A DNA stretch of 64,000 bases from Hippophae tibetana (GCA_037013495.1 CM072805.1:17952601-18016600); one strand, 5' to 3'; shown: positions 44,601 to 56,654, counted from the stretch's first letter. Made by a program: numbers and translations. The notes: generated by a model not told the origin, from the sequence alone.

Positions 44601-45271
44601 TTGTGATGTATTGTTTGAAGTATTCTTTTTTGAGTCTTTAAGTTGCGTTTTTAAGCCAAAATACCTGAAAACAATAAAAATACTCGTGATTCCGAAAAAG
44701 ACAAATTTATATAAATATATGATAAAACATATAAATATATATATTTTAAATCAATTAATGTGCATAAAATCAAGGTTAGTTTAGTGCTTTTTGAGCACTT
44801 ATCAGTTATCAACCCCACCCATAGGTGTTAATTGATTTGTCTAGTTAACAAAGAATATCTAACCCCACCAAAGGTGGTATTCATATAAAAAAGGGAGAAT
44901 CAATAAATATCAATTCATATCTTTAATAACCTAAATAATATGAGCAAACATAATTAACTTAGTTATTATTTCCATAAATACTCTACTATTATAAAAGATG
45001 AAATTTGCATAAATATTTGTTGAATCTATGTTTATTTTTATGTGAGTAGATTAAAAACACAAAACCCAAAATATCGTGACAGGATGTTTAGGATTTAATT
45101 TCGTTTTTAAAAGTTTGAATAATAAATTAAAAACCACATACATTCCTTCCTTAGATCGACCTTGGGAGTATACTTATCATTTTCTACGAAATGATTCGTG
45201 CACTTGCAAGAGTTTTATGAATATAAAACCAAAGTATTGGCAGAATCGGCGATGCCGGTTATCGCTCATCA
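41656..45271 (+). repeat. 3' LTR of element E, split by a nested LTR
   Basis: 41656-43009 and 44805-45271 together form one plus-strand LTR of about 1.82 kb. TATA is at 42189-42197. The GC-rich segment is at 41965-42075. The end GGTTATCGCTCATCA meets the TTGCA duplication. Confidence 0.9.
43010..44804 (-). mobile_element. Solo LTR of the same family, inverted, in the E 3' LTR
   Basis: Bounded by a perfect GTTAT duplication (43005-43009 and 44805-44809). On the minus strand it runs from TGATAAGTGCTCAAAAAGCAC to GGTTTTCGCTCATCA. TATA (minus) at 44321-44329, two perfect TGACGTCA sites at 44409-44427, a CACGTG near 44440 and a GC-rich block at 44450-44520. It is complete in length (1795 bp). Confidence 0.9.
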
Positions 45272-46212
45272 TTGCACTCCATGAGCCTCACACCTATCGT
45301 GTGGCATCTATTAACCTTTTGTGGTAGATTGCAATGAAAGAAGAAATTGATGCATTAACCAGAAACCATACTTGGGATCTGTTTACTCTCCTTCCTGATC
45401 AGTATGTGGTTGGTTATAAGTGAATCTATAAGACCAAGACTCGCTCTGATAGGTCTATCAAGCGCTACAAGGCTCGTTTTGTTGTAAAAGGTTTTGCACA
45501 AGAGTATGGGATTGATTATGAATAGACCTTTGCTCCAATATTCCTTATTTCTTCTGTTCGTAACCTCTTAGTTGTTGTCGCTGCAAGTAAATGGGACATT
45601 TTTCAAATGGATGTTAAAAATGTATTCCATAATGGGGATCTATATGAATAAGTCTATATGAAACCTCCTCTTGGTCCTTTTTTAAACAAACAAGGTTTGT
45701 CACTTTCGACGTGCTTTTTATGGCCTTAAACAAGCTCCACGAGCATGGTTGCCAAGTTCAGCTCCACCATCCTTCACTTAGGTTACACTACTAGTCCTTA
45801 TGAATCTGCCTTATTTCTTCGTCAAAATGATAAAGGCATCATTCTGCTTCTTCTATATGTGGATGATATGATCATAATTGGTGATAACCTCAGTGGCATT
45901 CAAGAAATCAAGGATTTTCTTAGTCAACAGTTTGAGATGAAAGACCTTGGACATCTCAACTATTTCTTGGGTCTTGAGATCACTCGTTCCATAAATGGTC
46001 TTTATATTACTCAAGCCAAGTATGCATCTAAACTTGTATCTCAAGCTAGACTCATTGAGAGTAAGACTGTTGATACTCCATTTGAACTTAATGCGCATCT
46101 GACACCCTTAGAGGGGAACCCATTGTCCAATCCCTTTCTTTACAGACAATTGGTTGGTAGCTTGGTTTATCTTACAGTTAGTCATCCAGATATTTCTTAT
46201 GATGTTCATTAG
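45272..46212 (+). pseudogene. Element C reverse transcriptase
   Basis: The Copia frame resumes directly after E: MKEEIDALTRNHTWDL, SIKRYKARFVVKGFAQEYG, FQMDVKNVFHNGDLYE. Then the well-kept open stretch 45745-46212 carries LLYVDDMIIIGDN (YVDD at 45856-45867 intact) and FEMKDLGHLNYFLGLEI. Stops near 45421, 45523 and 45649 and a frame change at about 45700 disable it. Confidence 0.85.
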
Positions 46213-46813
46213 GTGAGCCAGTATCTGTTTGTTCCACGATCGAATCACTATGTTGTTGTTCTGCACATTTTATGATACTTGAAGGTTACTCTTTTCCATG
46301 GCCTTTTCTACTCAGCTCAGTCTCCTATTGTACTTCATGCATTCTCTAATGTTGATTAGGTAGAAGATCCCACTGATCGCAGGTCCACTACAGGTTATTG
46401 CTTTCTGCTTGGTTCTTTTTTGATTTCTTGGTGAAGTAAGAAACAAATTTTCGTGGCCCATTCCAATACTGAAGTAGAATACCATGCTATTGTTGATACC
46501 ACACTCCTTTGGCTACGATGGATTTTTAAGGATTTGGGTATGTCCACATCCTCTACTACTTCTCTCTATTGTGACAATCAGAGTGTCATTCATATTGCTC
46601 ACAATGATGTCTTCCATGAACGAATTAAACACATCAAGATTGATTGTCACTTTATTCGTTCTCATCTTGTCCATGGTACTCTCAAGCTTTTCCATGTCTC
46701 CTCCAATGATTAACTTGTAGCTATCTTTACTAAGGCACTTCCTAAAAGATGCACTCGTAATTTGGTTGACAATCTCAACCTGGTCTCAAATCCACCTTGA
46801 GATTGAGGTGTAC
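46213..46813 (+). pseudogene. Element C RNase H and polypurine tract
   Basis: Broken frame with HAFSNVD (the usual SDADW has lost its Trp to a stop), RRSTTGYCFLLGSFLISW, then the open stretch 46453-46713 (NTEVEYHAIVDTTLLWLRW, YCDNQSVIHIAHNDVFHERI, DCHFIRSHL). It ends with FTKALPKRC. The polypurine tract TTGAGATTGAGGTGTAC is at 46797-46813. Confidence 0.8.
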
Positions 46814-46987
46814 TGTTAATGTATATCTATTAACAAATTAATATATATTTGTTAATGTATATAATATCTACTAATATATATCGAGTTTACTTTAGGCATA
46901 TCTAGTTTACTTGTAACTCCTATATAAAGGCACTATGTATATTCCTTAATACACAGAATACAATATAATCATTAAGTATTTCTAACA
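46814..46987 (+). repeat. 3' LTR of element C
   Basis: 174 bp, TGTTAATG...CTAACA. A TATA-like CTATATAAAGG lies at 46920-46930. It is much shorter than the other LTRs here. Confidence 0.85.
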
Positions 46988-47814
46988 GGTCCAACAAAAA
47001 TGAAATATATAAAATTAAAAATAAAAAAGGAACACAAAAATGGCCATTTACCAATGACTATAATGTTAATAACAGATTGTACAGGTAGAGTGATATTCGA
47101 CATCTTAAATTTAAATATAAATATATGAATAATGGAAAAACAATTGTAAATATTACTTATAAATATATCTAATGGCAAAAATAATATTCAATATAATTAT
47201 TGATACAAATTTATAAATGTTGTGACAAATTTACCATCAAATATCTTATTATTAACACAAATCTACCACCTATTAAACTCTTTTTTAGTATCACAAATCT
47301 ATCGCAAGACTCTTTATTAATTGCAAAAATCTAACATCAAAAATAAAATATAGTGGTACATTTGTACAAATCTACCGCTTGAATGTTATGTTTATCACTC
47401 AATAAAATTAGACAATAGATTTACAATTTTTGTGAAAGTTGGATATTATATTTTTAGTTTACCCTTGTATTTATTGCATTTTCTAATTGGACATATATAT
47501 TTCGTGATTATTGATTAATTCCATGTTAATGTTTCATTGAAAATATTTACAAAACATCTTCGTTTTGTGCTATTCTTTTATGAACATATAGTTGTTAATC
47601 ATGAAATTAAGTATATGACATATCTATAAATGTAATGTTAAGTAGTAGTTGTTTTGGCTGAAATTTTGTTTTTCATTTTAGCAAAATATTTTGGATATAA
47701 ATTAATAAATAAAAATAGTCATTTGAGAACAAAAGATGATTAAAAACATATAATTTTTTTAATCTTGTGACTTATGAGTTACTTTTAGTAATTATTTAAA
47801 TTTGTATAGTAAAA
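46988..47814. other. AT-rich spacer, nothing recognised
   Basis: No credible ORF. A loose repetition of ACAAATCTACC-like words occurs at 47220-47390 (about five copies). It may contain the 5' LTR of element F, but no second copy is found after 61204. Confidence 0.4.
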
Positions 47815-48650
47815 TTATATATGTGTGGTTCTAATATAAATATTTCATGGGAAACTTTTTTGTATACAGATATGACTTCTCAAAACATTGTTGTAGATTT
47901 GGTTAAGTGTGATAAGATCGATAAAGATTATTATGTCATTTGGTGCTATATGATCCAATATTTTCTTAGAGAACGAAGTGTACACTCCGGAAACACTTCA
48001 TCATATCATGATAAAACTTGATGAATGCAATACTACTCAATATTGCCGCAATGTTGATACCTATTATGCTTAGGGTTAATAAAGATTGTAATGCATGCTA
48101 TATTAGAATAAGTAGCATATAAAATGATCTTCTATGCGAATTGAAGCATCATGAAACTGCTCATGAGATATGGTTGGCCATCAAACAAAGGTTTTGTCTC
48201 ACTTTATTAGCTCAATTACAGGGCTTGATTATTAATTTTAATTCTTATAAGAAGAAGCCTAATTATACGATAAGGCTATTCTTAAGAGTCATGTCATGTA
48301 TGTTTCATGATCTTGATAATGCCAACCATCACCTTACAAAGAAAGAATAAGTTCAAGCTACAATTCACACTCTTCCACCTACTTAGGAGCAAATAAAACA
48401 AAATATGATGCACCACGAAAGTGTAAAAAGCTTTCAATGACATATCATGCCACTTAGAGCATGAGGTGCATAATGGAAAATAGGAAGATGTGATGGTGGA
48501 TATGTTCCAAAAGGAGATAAGCCTAAATGTAAGCGAGGTAAAAAAGAGGCGAGAAGGATGACAAAATAAAACTAATACGATATTACTATGGAAAGTTGGG
48601 ACACTTTGCTCGTGCGTGCACTGAACCAAAAAGGTATATTCGAACTTATT
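47815..48650 (+). pseudogene. Element F gag
   Basis: It opens at TDMTSQNIVVDLVK with HETAHEIWLAIKQRF (48144-48200) and later SYKKKPNYTIRLFLRVMSCM, a UBN2-type gag. The zinc knuckle reads YYYGKLGHFARAC (about 48580-48620); the first two Cys are Tyr. Several stops and frame changes occur. Confidence 0.65.
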
Positions 48651-48699
48651 TTCTTACCTGGAATTCTTTGTATCTAATTAAGGATTAGTTTCTCATTCT

Positions 48700-49303
48700 T
48701 CTTATTATTAGGTTATAGACTTAGGAACAATCAATTATATAGGATAGGAGATAGATATGTAGAATATCATCTAGTTCCTAGCAACAACAAAAGAATTTAT
48801 ATGTAGAATGAATCCAATGAAGAGATGATTAACATTAGCGCTTATAAATTTGATATGAGTGGTAGACGTACTCTATATCTCCATGATATCTTGTACGTTC
48901 CTTAAGTTCCTCAAAATATACTTTCAGTTACTAACATATTAAGTTTGGGATTTGTTTTTAAGCTTGATAGAAATGGGTGTTAATATTTATCTTGAAAGTA
49001 CTTACTATGGTTTTGGTTATATTTATGATGATTTGATTCAATTCAATATTGACTATTCTAGCTATAATAATGTCAATGAATTTATTTGTTTTAATTCATA
49101 TTGTGATGATGATTTTATGACATGCATACTAGATTATGTCATATTGGACAAGAAAGGATGATTAGATTACCTAATGAATGCCTTTTAAACCCACTTGCTA
49201 AGGTTACCTTGCATATATGTGAACCTTACCTTATCGGAAAGGTAATAAGAAAACCATTTAGGGAAGCCAAAAGGCATGGCATGATACTTCATATTTCATC
49301 ACA
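48700..49303 (+). pseudogene. Element F protease and GAG-pre-integrase
   Basis: TLYLHDILYVP (48870-48905) and PQNILSVTNILSLGFVFKLD (48909-48968) are the end of a Copia protease. The catalytic part is decayed beyond clear reading. The following ORF 49122-49337 (HTRLCHIGQERMIRL) is the GAG-pre-integrase domain, ending KPFREAKRHG before the CACTA insertion. Confidence 0.65.
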
Positions 49304-50332
49304 CACTATCACAAAACAGACTATTAAAGTCGGTTAAAAATTGACTTTAAACCAATTTAAAGTCGGTTTACTGAACAAACTTTAAATGGAATGACTTAAA
49401 ATTTAAAATCTGTTCAACGCGTTAACCGACTTTAAATTTTTAATTTTTTTTACAAAATTTACTCATTTTTTATTATATTCAAATTAAAACTTATATTCAA
49501 TCACTACATAATAGCAGAAAAAAATCAAAATCTATTTAACAAATAGTTTAAATAATATAAATAATTGAAAAATAAAATATTAATTAATAGCAGAAAAATT
49601 ACCATGGTGTTGTCCTAGGTTATATAAGATCATCATATTCTACTCATGATTTTATAATACAAACCTACATATATAATACATAATAGTAGAAAAAATATGA
49701 ATAATAAGTGCATATGATTAATAGAAATACTTATAAGAGTAAATGAAATGACAAAATGAAGGAAATGAAGAAAAAATGGTGTTTGTTAAGTGAGAAATAG
49801 GTATAAAAATTTGAGTATTTTGCTCAAAACAATAGGAGATCTAAAAGATAAGTTAGAGAGGAAGAAAACCCACTAACCAGCGCTGAAATTGGTGTTCGTA
49901 AGTGGCCGAAAAATGAGAAAGAGTGGAGGAAAATGGAGGAGGTTTTGGGATTTTGAGAGTTATGCAACACTTGGAATAGTTTCTATCTGGGGGAAGAAAG
50001 AAGATAAAAGGAAATATCCACATGTGTAATGTCGGTTCTACATGTTAACCGATGCTATCCATGTAGTTCATAGCGTAGGTTCAAGTGTCAAACCGATGCT
50101 ACACTTGGACGTAGCACTGGTTCTACGTGTCAATAGACACTACATACGTGGATAGTATCGGTTCACCTCGTCTACCGATGCTACATCCTACGTGTAGCAT
50201 CGGTTCGACACGTCAATCGACGCTATATGTAGCATTAGTTTTACCCCGAACTGACTTATAAATTCATTATAAGTTGGTTTTTCCAAAAACTAACTTTATA
50301 TGTCAACTTAAATACCCCTTTTTGTAGTAGTG
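49304..50332. mobile_element. Non-autonomous CACTA element
   Basis: Ends CACTATCACAAAA at 49304 and TTTTTGTAGTAGTG at 50332 (complement CACTACTACAAAAA), the CACTA superfamily terminal repeats. 3-bp flanks are ACA and AGA. Subterminal repeats fit the family: AAAGTCGGTT units on the left (49326-49440) and many direct and inverted GTAGCATCGGTT/ACCGATGCTAC units on the right (50030-50240). About 1.03 kb with no transposase. The integrase frame of F continues after it (FIDNFTRFNLKYL). Confidence 0.85.
50030..50240. repeat. Subterminal repeats of the CACTA element
   Basis: About nine copies of a (T)GTAGCATCGGTT-like word, alternating in orientation and joined by CTACGTGTCA spacers. In CACTA elements such clusters are known transposase binding sites; here this is inferred from position and density. 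Confidence 0.75.
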
Positions 50333-50744
50333 AGATTTATAGATAACTTTACACGTTTCAATCTCAAGTACTTGATCTCCCATAAGTCTAAAGCACTAGA
50401 TTGCTTTAGACATTACCTTATAGAATTTGAGAATCAATTGAAAAAAGTATTAAAGTTTTGAGAATTGACAGAGGTCACAAATATTTATTTGAGCTATTCA
50501 AAAATATTTTTAAAGAAAAAGGAATCATGAGACAATTGACATTGTCTTATACTCCACAAAATATTGGTGTAGCGATAAGAAGGAATTATACACTATTGGA
50601 TATTGTTGGGTCAATGATGGCTCAAGATAATCTTTCAATCTCTTATTGGGAAGATACTTTATTCACACCTACCCATATTCTTAATCGAGTGCGTTCAAAA
50701 TCAGTTCATTTTACCCCATATGAATTATGGACTGGTAAAAAACT
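50333..50744 (+). pseudogene. Element F integrase, core part
   Basis: FIDNFTRFNLKYL (50337-50375), LISHKSKALDCF and the open stretch 50458-50763 with RIDRGHKYLFELFK, SYTPQNIGVAIRRNYTLLDI (family: NGVAERRNRTL, the catalytic Glu is changed to Ile) and TPYELWTGKKL. It breaks at 50744, where element G begins. Confidence 0.75.
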
Positions 50745-51664
50745 TGAATTCTCGTTTATTTAGTTATAAATCTAATTATCTAATTAGTATAATATTAGTG
50801 GAAGTATGAAAAATTAGAATTTCATAAGCAGCCAAGCATTCAATCATATGTAAATAAAGTAATGTGGAAAATAAAGATCAATACACGAGATTTTTAGGTG
50901 AAAACAACCTATGCCAGACCAATGACCCAAAAGAAAAACCATTGATCCATCAAACCACCTAAATATCCATTATGAATAATAAGTATCTAGTTATAAGGTT
51001 AGGACTAAAACTACCCACCCAGGTAATGCCCCCCAAGTAACCTACTTACAAGCCACTACTTTCATCATAGTCTCTACAAGAAAGGCACTCAAATCTAGAC
51101 CATTGTTTCAATAAACTCGACTCCCAAGAATTAATCGAACTCGCACCGGTGTCACCTAAAAATTTAAAACATAAACGCAATTGCAAGTATCTATGATATA
51201 GCAGATTCAATAATGAAAACCCTAACTAGTTGATATATTATATCAGATAACATGAAAACAATTAGCAACTCTAGAATAATCAGTTAAAAGCACAATAACA
51301 TAATAATTATTATAGGCTTGTTAATCTATCAAACACAACCACAAATATTTGATAAATTAACTTAATGAAAAAGCTTACTTGAGAACTTTTAGCAAAATAA
51401 GAGATAGAAAAAAGATGAAAAGAATAAGCACAATTAAGCTCTTGTATTGTTAGGTTCAAATGTGTTCTTATGTTTATACATATAGAATATTTTGAAGCAC
51501 TTTAGGTCAAACTAAAATTATCATCTTGTCTATAAAATTAGTTAAATGAGCTTTAAAGAATAAGGATAACATAGTAAAAATCCAATCTAAGACTCACCTA
51601 AAAACTAAAATTACAATTATATATTTTGTTCACGAATATCGTCAACACTCACGTAAATCTTACA
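50745..51664 (-). repeat. 3' LTR of element G (deleted by ~390 bp)
   Basis: On the minus strand it starts TGTAAGATTTACGTGAGTG and ends CGAGAATTCA. Compared with the 5' LTR it lacks the block 55175-55570 that holds the GATCGATC repeats. The sense polypurine tract TGCCAAAGGGGGGGAT is next to it (51665-51680). Confidence 0.85.
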
Positions 51665-51680
51665 ATCCCCCCCTTTGGCA

Positions 51681-53239
51681 TATTTATGCAACAAAACCTT
51701 TCTCTCATCAAATAATGCTCATAGAAGTTTTTTCTTTTTTACATAATAATACTATCTTATGATCCGATGAAACCATACTCACTTAAATCTTGAAAGCTCA
51801 TGTTTACATAGAAAGTAAAAAATATAAATACACTAACAACTTGTCTCGAAAGACTCATTGTTCATTCATTCATTGTATATAACAACATAAAAGTGAAGTA
51901 TATTCATAAGAGTGGGTAATAATTAGATAGAAAATTCAAGTATGTTGTCCTTATGTGTAACATCTCCAAAAGACATTTTCAAAGTAATTCTATCCCTAAA
52001 TTAACTCTCCTAATTTTGTAGATTTTTCAATTAATATTCCAATTCTTTTCGTTTTTGTCATAGAAATAAACAATATAATCATGAAGTAATGACAATAGGT
52101 TGAGCAATAAGCACTGTATTTAATGACTAAAAAAAGAGTATACATTCTAAAAAGCTCAAAATAATCAAAACAGAGAACAAAAATTATTATTTTTACCAAA
52201 AATGAATAAACTCCCTCTAAATTATACGACTCCTATAAATAAATTAAAATAAAACAAAAAATTATAAAAATTGATACATATTTTTTTAATTGAGAATAGT
52301 AAACTTAGCTAAACATGACTAGAACAATACACATAAATGATGAATTTTATTTTGTTAAAAATGTGACTATCCATTAACAAGATAAATATATATAGACAAG
52401 CTGCACAAATATACTAACATATATAGTGATATATTGACGGTCATCAAAAGTGAGATAAAAATCGAAACTGAACTGTATATCAATTAGTCCATTTATGATT
52501 AGTTATAAAAGACTTAAAGGAATGAGTATCACCTATCATAAAAAATTACAATTGAATTCATACTTGCACAAAATAAATTTTACTTATCAAGAGAGAACTT
52601 TAATCTATTTTTTTTGTATTCCCCTATTATATTAGTTTTTTGTGTGAGTGATTGGTTATCTATTTTTTTTTTGTAACCACTTATGGATCTTTCTTTTCAT
52701 GCATACAAAAGATTTTGAATTTTCTTTTTCCTTTAATATTTTTTTAAGGAAATATGCACAAACTAGTATACTTGATATGATGACTTTCACACTAATTATG
52801 AGGTATCTCTCTTTGCTCACTGTGTTTGTTTTCACCCATCATAGTAGGCAGCCCTCTCAAAACTAGGTGTCTCTTAATAGTAGCATTTTAGAAAGTGAAA
52901 GATAGATCTCAAAAATAACTTTGTAGTCAAAGTTATCTCATTCCTTAGAATCTCACAAAATCAATCATAAACTTCAAGGATGACATACATATGTGTCCAA
53001 TGAGTATGTAAGTAGGTTCATGTTAACATCGACCACCATATGTAAAAAATATGTAAATGCACAAGTCAAATATACATTTGTATAATGTATAACCAATCAA
53101 AATAAATATGAATAGAATATGTAATGATCATGTCAATATTAAATCATTTCTACTTCCCTAATTTGTTTTATTTTTTTTAAATTAGAGAAACATCAATAAA
53201 ACAAAAGCAAAAAAACTAGAAAGGCTCACCTAAGATCAA
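51681..53239. other. Non-coding internal region of element G
   Basis: AT-rich, no credible ORF. Matches parts of 2441-3736 in element A, inverted. The ORFs called here on either strand are short and look random. Confidence 0.6.
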
Positions 53240-54290
53240 TTAAGCACTCACGCAAATGTATATTGGTGAACAATAAATGACGATCAGGAGATCGGAAAGA
53301 GACAATATTTCTTCACCCAAACTTTCTTGAATTTTGGGTTTCTTTATATCTTTGGGTTGAAAATCAACTACCTTAGTTTTCATTGGCTTCTTCTTGAACT
53401 TACCTTTAGATCTTACATTCATCATACATGAAGATGTAGCATGTATTATATGATGATGATAATTAGTCCTACAATTACAAGTATTGAATATTATTTGCCT
53501 CTTTGAACATACAAGTTCATGCTTTATAGTAGAATTTTTGAACATGTTTTTATAATTTTCATTCAACCTAAAATATGATGCTACATGCATAGATGGATTA
53601 TGGTTATAAATCCTACTATATAAAGCATGGAAAGTATTATTAAATTTATGAGAATTCATCAAAAATCTACACTTGGATCTAATATAACCTTTTTTTAATA
53701 CAATGATGATAGATAGTACAAACTTAATATATTGTTCAATCACAAGTGTAATTGTTTTTTGTGTATATGTGTAACATTAAGAGTAATATTAGAAGGCCTT
53801 ATAGATATGGTTTTTGATGTTAAAGTTATATGTGTAGCCTATGAAAGAAGATGATGGTATAGAATCCTTATCTACATAGCCTAGTCCTCTCTTGTCTCCA
53901 ATAGGCTTTTCATAATCTAAAATTTTGTTCAACCTTTCAGCTAAAATAGTCAATCTCTTTACAACTTCCTTGGATTCTTTAAGCTTTTGCAGCAATTTTA
54001 ATTTATCGACAGCAAGCTTGTTATTTTCCTTCTTAAAAATGGAAAGACTCAAATTCAAAGCATTATTTTGTTCTTGCAAAATATTCTTTTCTTCCATTAA
54101 TTTATTTGAAAAGCATATATGTGTCTTAAGTTGTTCATTTAACTTTTATTTTCACTTTTAAACATGCATTCCTTTTTATGGATTTATTACCTTTAGAGAA
54201 TAATTCTTGAATTTTTTTAACATTATATTCGGAAAGAAAAGATAATTTAATTTCCTCAATATCTAAGCTATCACCCTTAATAAAATAATT
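53240..54290 (-). pseudogene. gag remnant of element G
   Basis: From 54290 down there is a coiled coil (NALNLSLSIFKKENNKLAVD, then KLKLLQKLKESKEVVKRL) and NKILDYEKPIGDKRGLGYV, the well-known gag C-terminal signature of SIRE-like Copia elements. After a frame change 53743-53240 follows, with LKKGYIRSKCRFLMN, a decayed zinc knuckle, and a basic tail. No pol gene follows in either copy of this family. Confidence 0.75.
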
Positions 54291-54331
54291 CATAACAAGG
54301 TCCTAGGCATACTATCTGTATCTACTGAGTG

Positions 54332-54345
54332 ACTTTGATACCAAA
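54332..54345 (-). other. Primer binding site of element G
   Basis: On the minus strand TTTGGTATCAAAGTC follows the 5' LTR. It resembles TGGTATCAGAGC, complementary to initiator methionine tRNA. Confidence 0.75.
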
Positions 54346-55655
54346 TAAAAGTTCATTTATTTAGTTATGGATCGAGTTATCTAATTAGAAAATAACAATT
54401 AAATTATGAGAAATTAGAATTTCGTAAAAGACTAAGCATGCAATCACATGCAAATAAAGTAATTTGAAGAATAAATATCAACACACGAGATTTTTAGGTG
54501 AAAAAAACCTAGGCCAAACCAATGAACTAAGAAAAAAACTACTGATCCACTATAAAATATAAGTATCCAGTTATAAGGCTAGGACTCAAACTATTCATCC
54601 AGTTAATGCCCCCAAGTAACTTACTTACAAGCCGTTGTTTTCATTACAGACTTTATAAGAAAGGTTCTTGGATCTACACTAGCATTTTAACAAACTCGAA
54701 TAGCACAAGTTAATCGAACCAATATCGTTGTCATCTTAAAAGCTAGCACATAACTACAAGTGTTAGTGTGTGTCCTAGAGTAGATTCAATAATGAACAAC
54801 CCTAACTAGTTGATCTAACCAATATTTCAGATAAAACAAAAAAAAAACTACCAACTCTATAATAATCAATTAAAAGCACATTATCACAATTATTATTGTA
54901 GGCTAATTTATCCATTAAAAACAACCATAAATATTTGATAAAATAACTTAAGGGAAAAGTATACACGACAACTTTTAGCAAAATAAGAGATAGGAATAAA
55001 AGAAGAAGAGAATAAGGACAATTAAACTCTTGTGTGGTTAGTATTAAATGTGTGCTTAGGTTTATATTTATAGAATATTTTGAATCACTCTAGGTCAAAA
55101 TAAAATTATCATCCTATCCATACCATCAATTAAATGGGTTTTAAGAAATAAGGACAATATAGTAAAAGGCCAATCCAATTTATATTAGAAATAGGTTTTA
55201 AAATCAAAGTCTTATACGCTCAATCGATTTAATCTAGTACTCACTCTATTGTGCACATAGTTTTATCAATCAAATGTGTTCTCAATCGATCCAGTGTATC
55301 AATTAATTAATTCTTAAAAAAGGGATCAATCTAGTAATTAATCTTGATTGATCTAGTGCTTGATCAATCGAGTATTAATTCCTTGATTGATCTAGTCATA
55401 TAAATAATTAATTCAACAAGTAATATAGCTTAATCGATCTAGTCTCTACTTGATTGATCGATCATCATATTTTCATATTGTTCCTATGTGCCTAATATGC
55501 AATCTAGCATGCACAAGAATAGACATACACTTAAGGGGTGATCATTGAGGATAGTTTATTCGGCTTGAAAATATTCTTCCAGTGCACATTTAGAAACTAA
55601 GTTATAATTATATATTGTGTTCATGAATATCAAAAACACTCATATAAACCTTACA
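54346..55655 (-). repeat. 5' LTR of element G
   Basis: 1310 bp, aligned with the 3' LTR except for the extra block 55175-55570, which holds repeated GATCGATCGA-type units as in the LTRs of element A. Confidence 0.85.
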
Positions 55656-55660
55656 AAACT

Positions 55661-56201
55661 CAATCTAAGTGCTCTACGTCCATGGGGATCGATAGCTTTC
55701 ATACATAACATTTCTTATACGTATGGGAAATCGGGTTATAGAGTTAAGAATAGTATATTCATTCGATACTCTGAACACTCAAAATGATATGTATTTATTA
55801 GTGAACATGCAGATGGAAGTGTAAAAAAAATTGAGTCAAGTGATGTAGTCTTTTTAAAAGAAAATTTCCCTACTAGGAGTGTAATGAACAATGGTTCATA
55901 GTTTTATGAACTTGAGGTTCCATAAAATATTGCTATCAATACCCCATTTGATGTTAAAGAAGAAAATCTTCATGCTCTTAGGAATAGTAGGAATGATTTG
56001 CAAAATAAAAGGCAAAATGATTTCAATTCCTATGAATTTAAGTTACGTAGAAGCAAAATTTGAAACATTTCCTGATGTTGCTTTGAGATTAAAGAGGAAA
56101 CTTTCATGATAGCTCCACATGATGAAGTTGAGCCTAAGATAGTACATGAAGTATTTTATTCCCTTGATAGTTAAAAATGGATTACTACAATGGATAATGA
56201 G
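55661..56201 (+). pseudogene. Element F integrase end and linker
   Basis: The frame continues as LNLSALRPWGSIAFIHN (family: L.HLR.WGC.A), SGYRVKNSIFIRYSE and VFLKENFP. The linker before RT follows, and KWITTMDNE (56176-56201) is the RT lead-in, cut by element H. Stops at about 55785, 55900 and 55922. Confidence 0.75.
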
Positions 56202-56654
56202 TGATTAACATGAATTGTATGCAATAAGTGCACAAGTATATATATCACAAACAAGTAATATAATGATAACAAAATATCATTCTCACAGAGCATGAAGATT
56301 TGACAAAACCCATCGTGAATGTTGTGGCAATATATGGCAAAGCTTGCATTAGTTGGTGCACATTCCTTCCTCTGATTGGCTTTTCTTCACTTATGTTGCA
56401 TCCAAGTTGAAATTATTGAGTTAGCTTGTACACACGATGTGCTCCAATTAGCTCACATAGCTTGTGTGGCATCCATGTGATAGGATCTAATTGATCATGC
56501 ATTAAAATATTCTAGAAAAAATTTCAAAAAATATATTATCTTCCCTTTTCACTAGAAAAGTTCATTCCTTAATATTTTTAACACCAAAAGTACTACTTAT
56601 TGAATAAAATGAATAAATATTAAGTAAAAAAGTGCATTGATGACTCTACTTTCA
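56202..56654 (-). repeat. 3' LTR of element H (partial)
   Basis: Starts TGATTAACATG and ends CTACTTTCA on the plus strand. The stretch 56225-56330 (CACAAGTATATATATCACAA ... TTCTCACAGAGCATGAAG) is the inverted U5 end typical of Gypsy LTRs. It is shorter than the partner in the centre. Confidence 0.65.

Larger units (their letters stand above)
32239..45271 (+). mobile_element. Element E: Athila-like Gypsy with gag-pol
   Basis: LTRs at 32239-34087 and 41656-45271 (the latter including a nested LTR) flank gag, RT, RNase H and integrase in Gypsy order. The target duplication TTGCA is at 32231-32235 and 45272-45276; three extra bases (ACA) stand between the left copy and the LTR. The primer site is at about 34092-34110. 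The retropepsin domain is not found. The interrupted Copia frame of C resumes at 45272. Confidence 0.85.
15274..46987 (+). mobile_element. Element C: Copia element, inflated by nested insertions
   Basis: Its LTR start TGTTAATGTATATCTATTAACA is found at 15274 and again at 46814, and its LTR end AAGTATTTCTAACA at 30035-30048 and 46974-46987. The element proper (LTR start, primer site, gag, protease, integrase, RT, RNase H, LTR) is about 4 kb. It is expanded by a pararetrovirus placed inside the 5' LTR (15321-30028) and a Gypsy element placed between the integrase and RT regions (32239-45271). All genes carry stops. Confidence 0.75.
50745..55655 (-). mobile_element. Element G: SIRE-like Copia derivative inside F
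   Basis: A perfect 5-bp duplication AAACT (50740-50744 and 55656-55660) bounds it. The ends are TG... and ...CA. 3' LTR 50745-51664, polypurine tract 51665-51680, gag relic 53240-54290, primer site near 54332-54345, 5' LTR 54346-55655. Integrase frame of F is continuous without it. It is in the same family as element A and likewise lacks pol. Confidence 0.9.

Noticed and set aside
54097..54161. Plus-strand ORF 53925-54161
   Set aside because: It is the reverse shadow of the minus-strand coiled-coil gag of element G.
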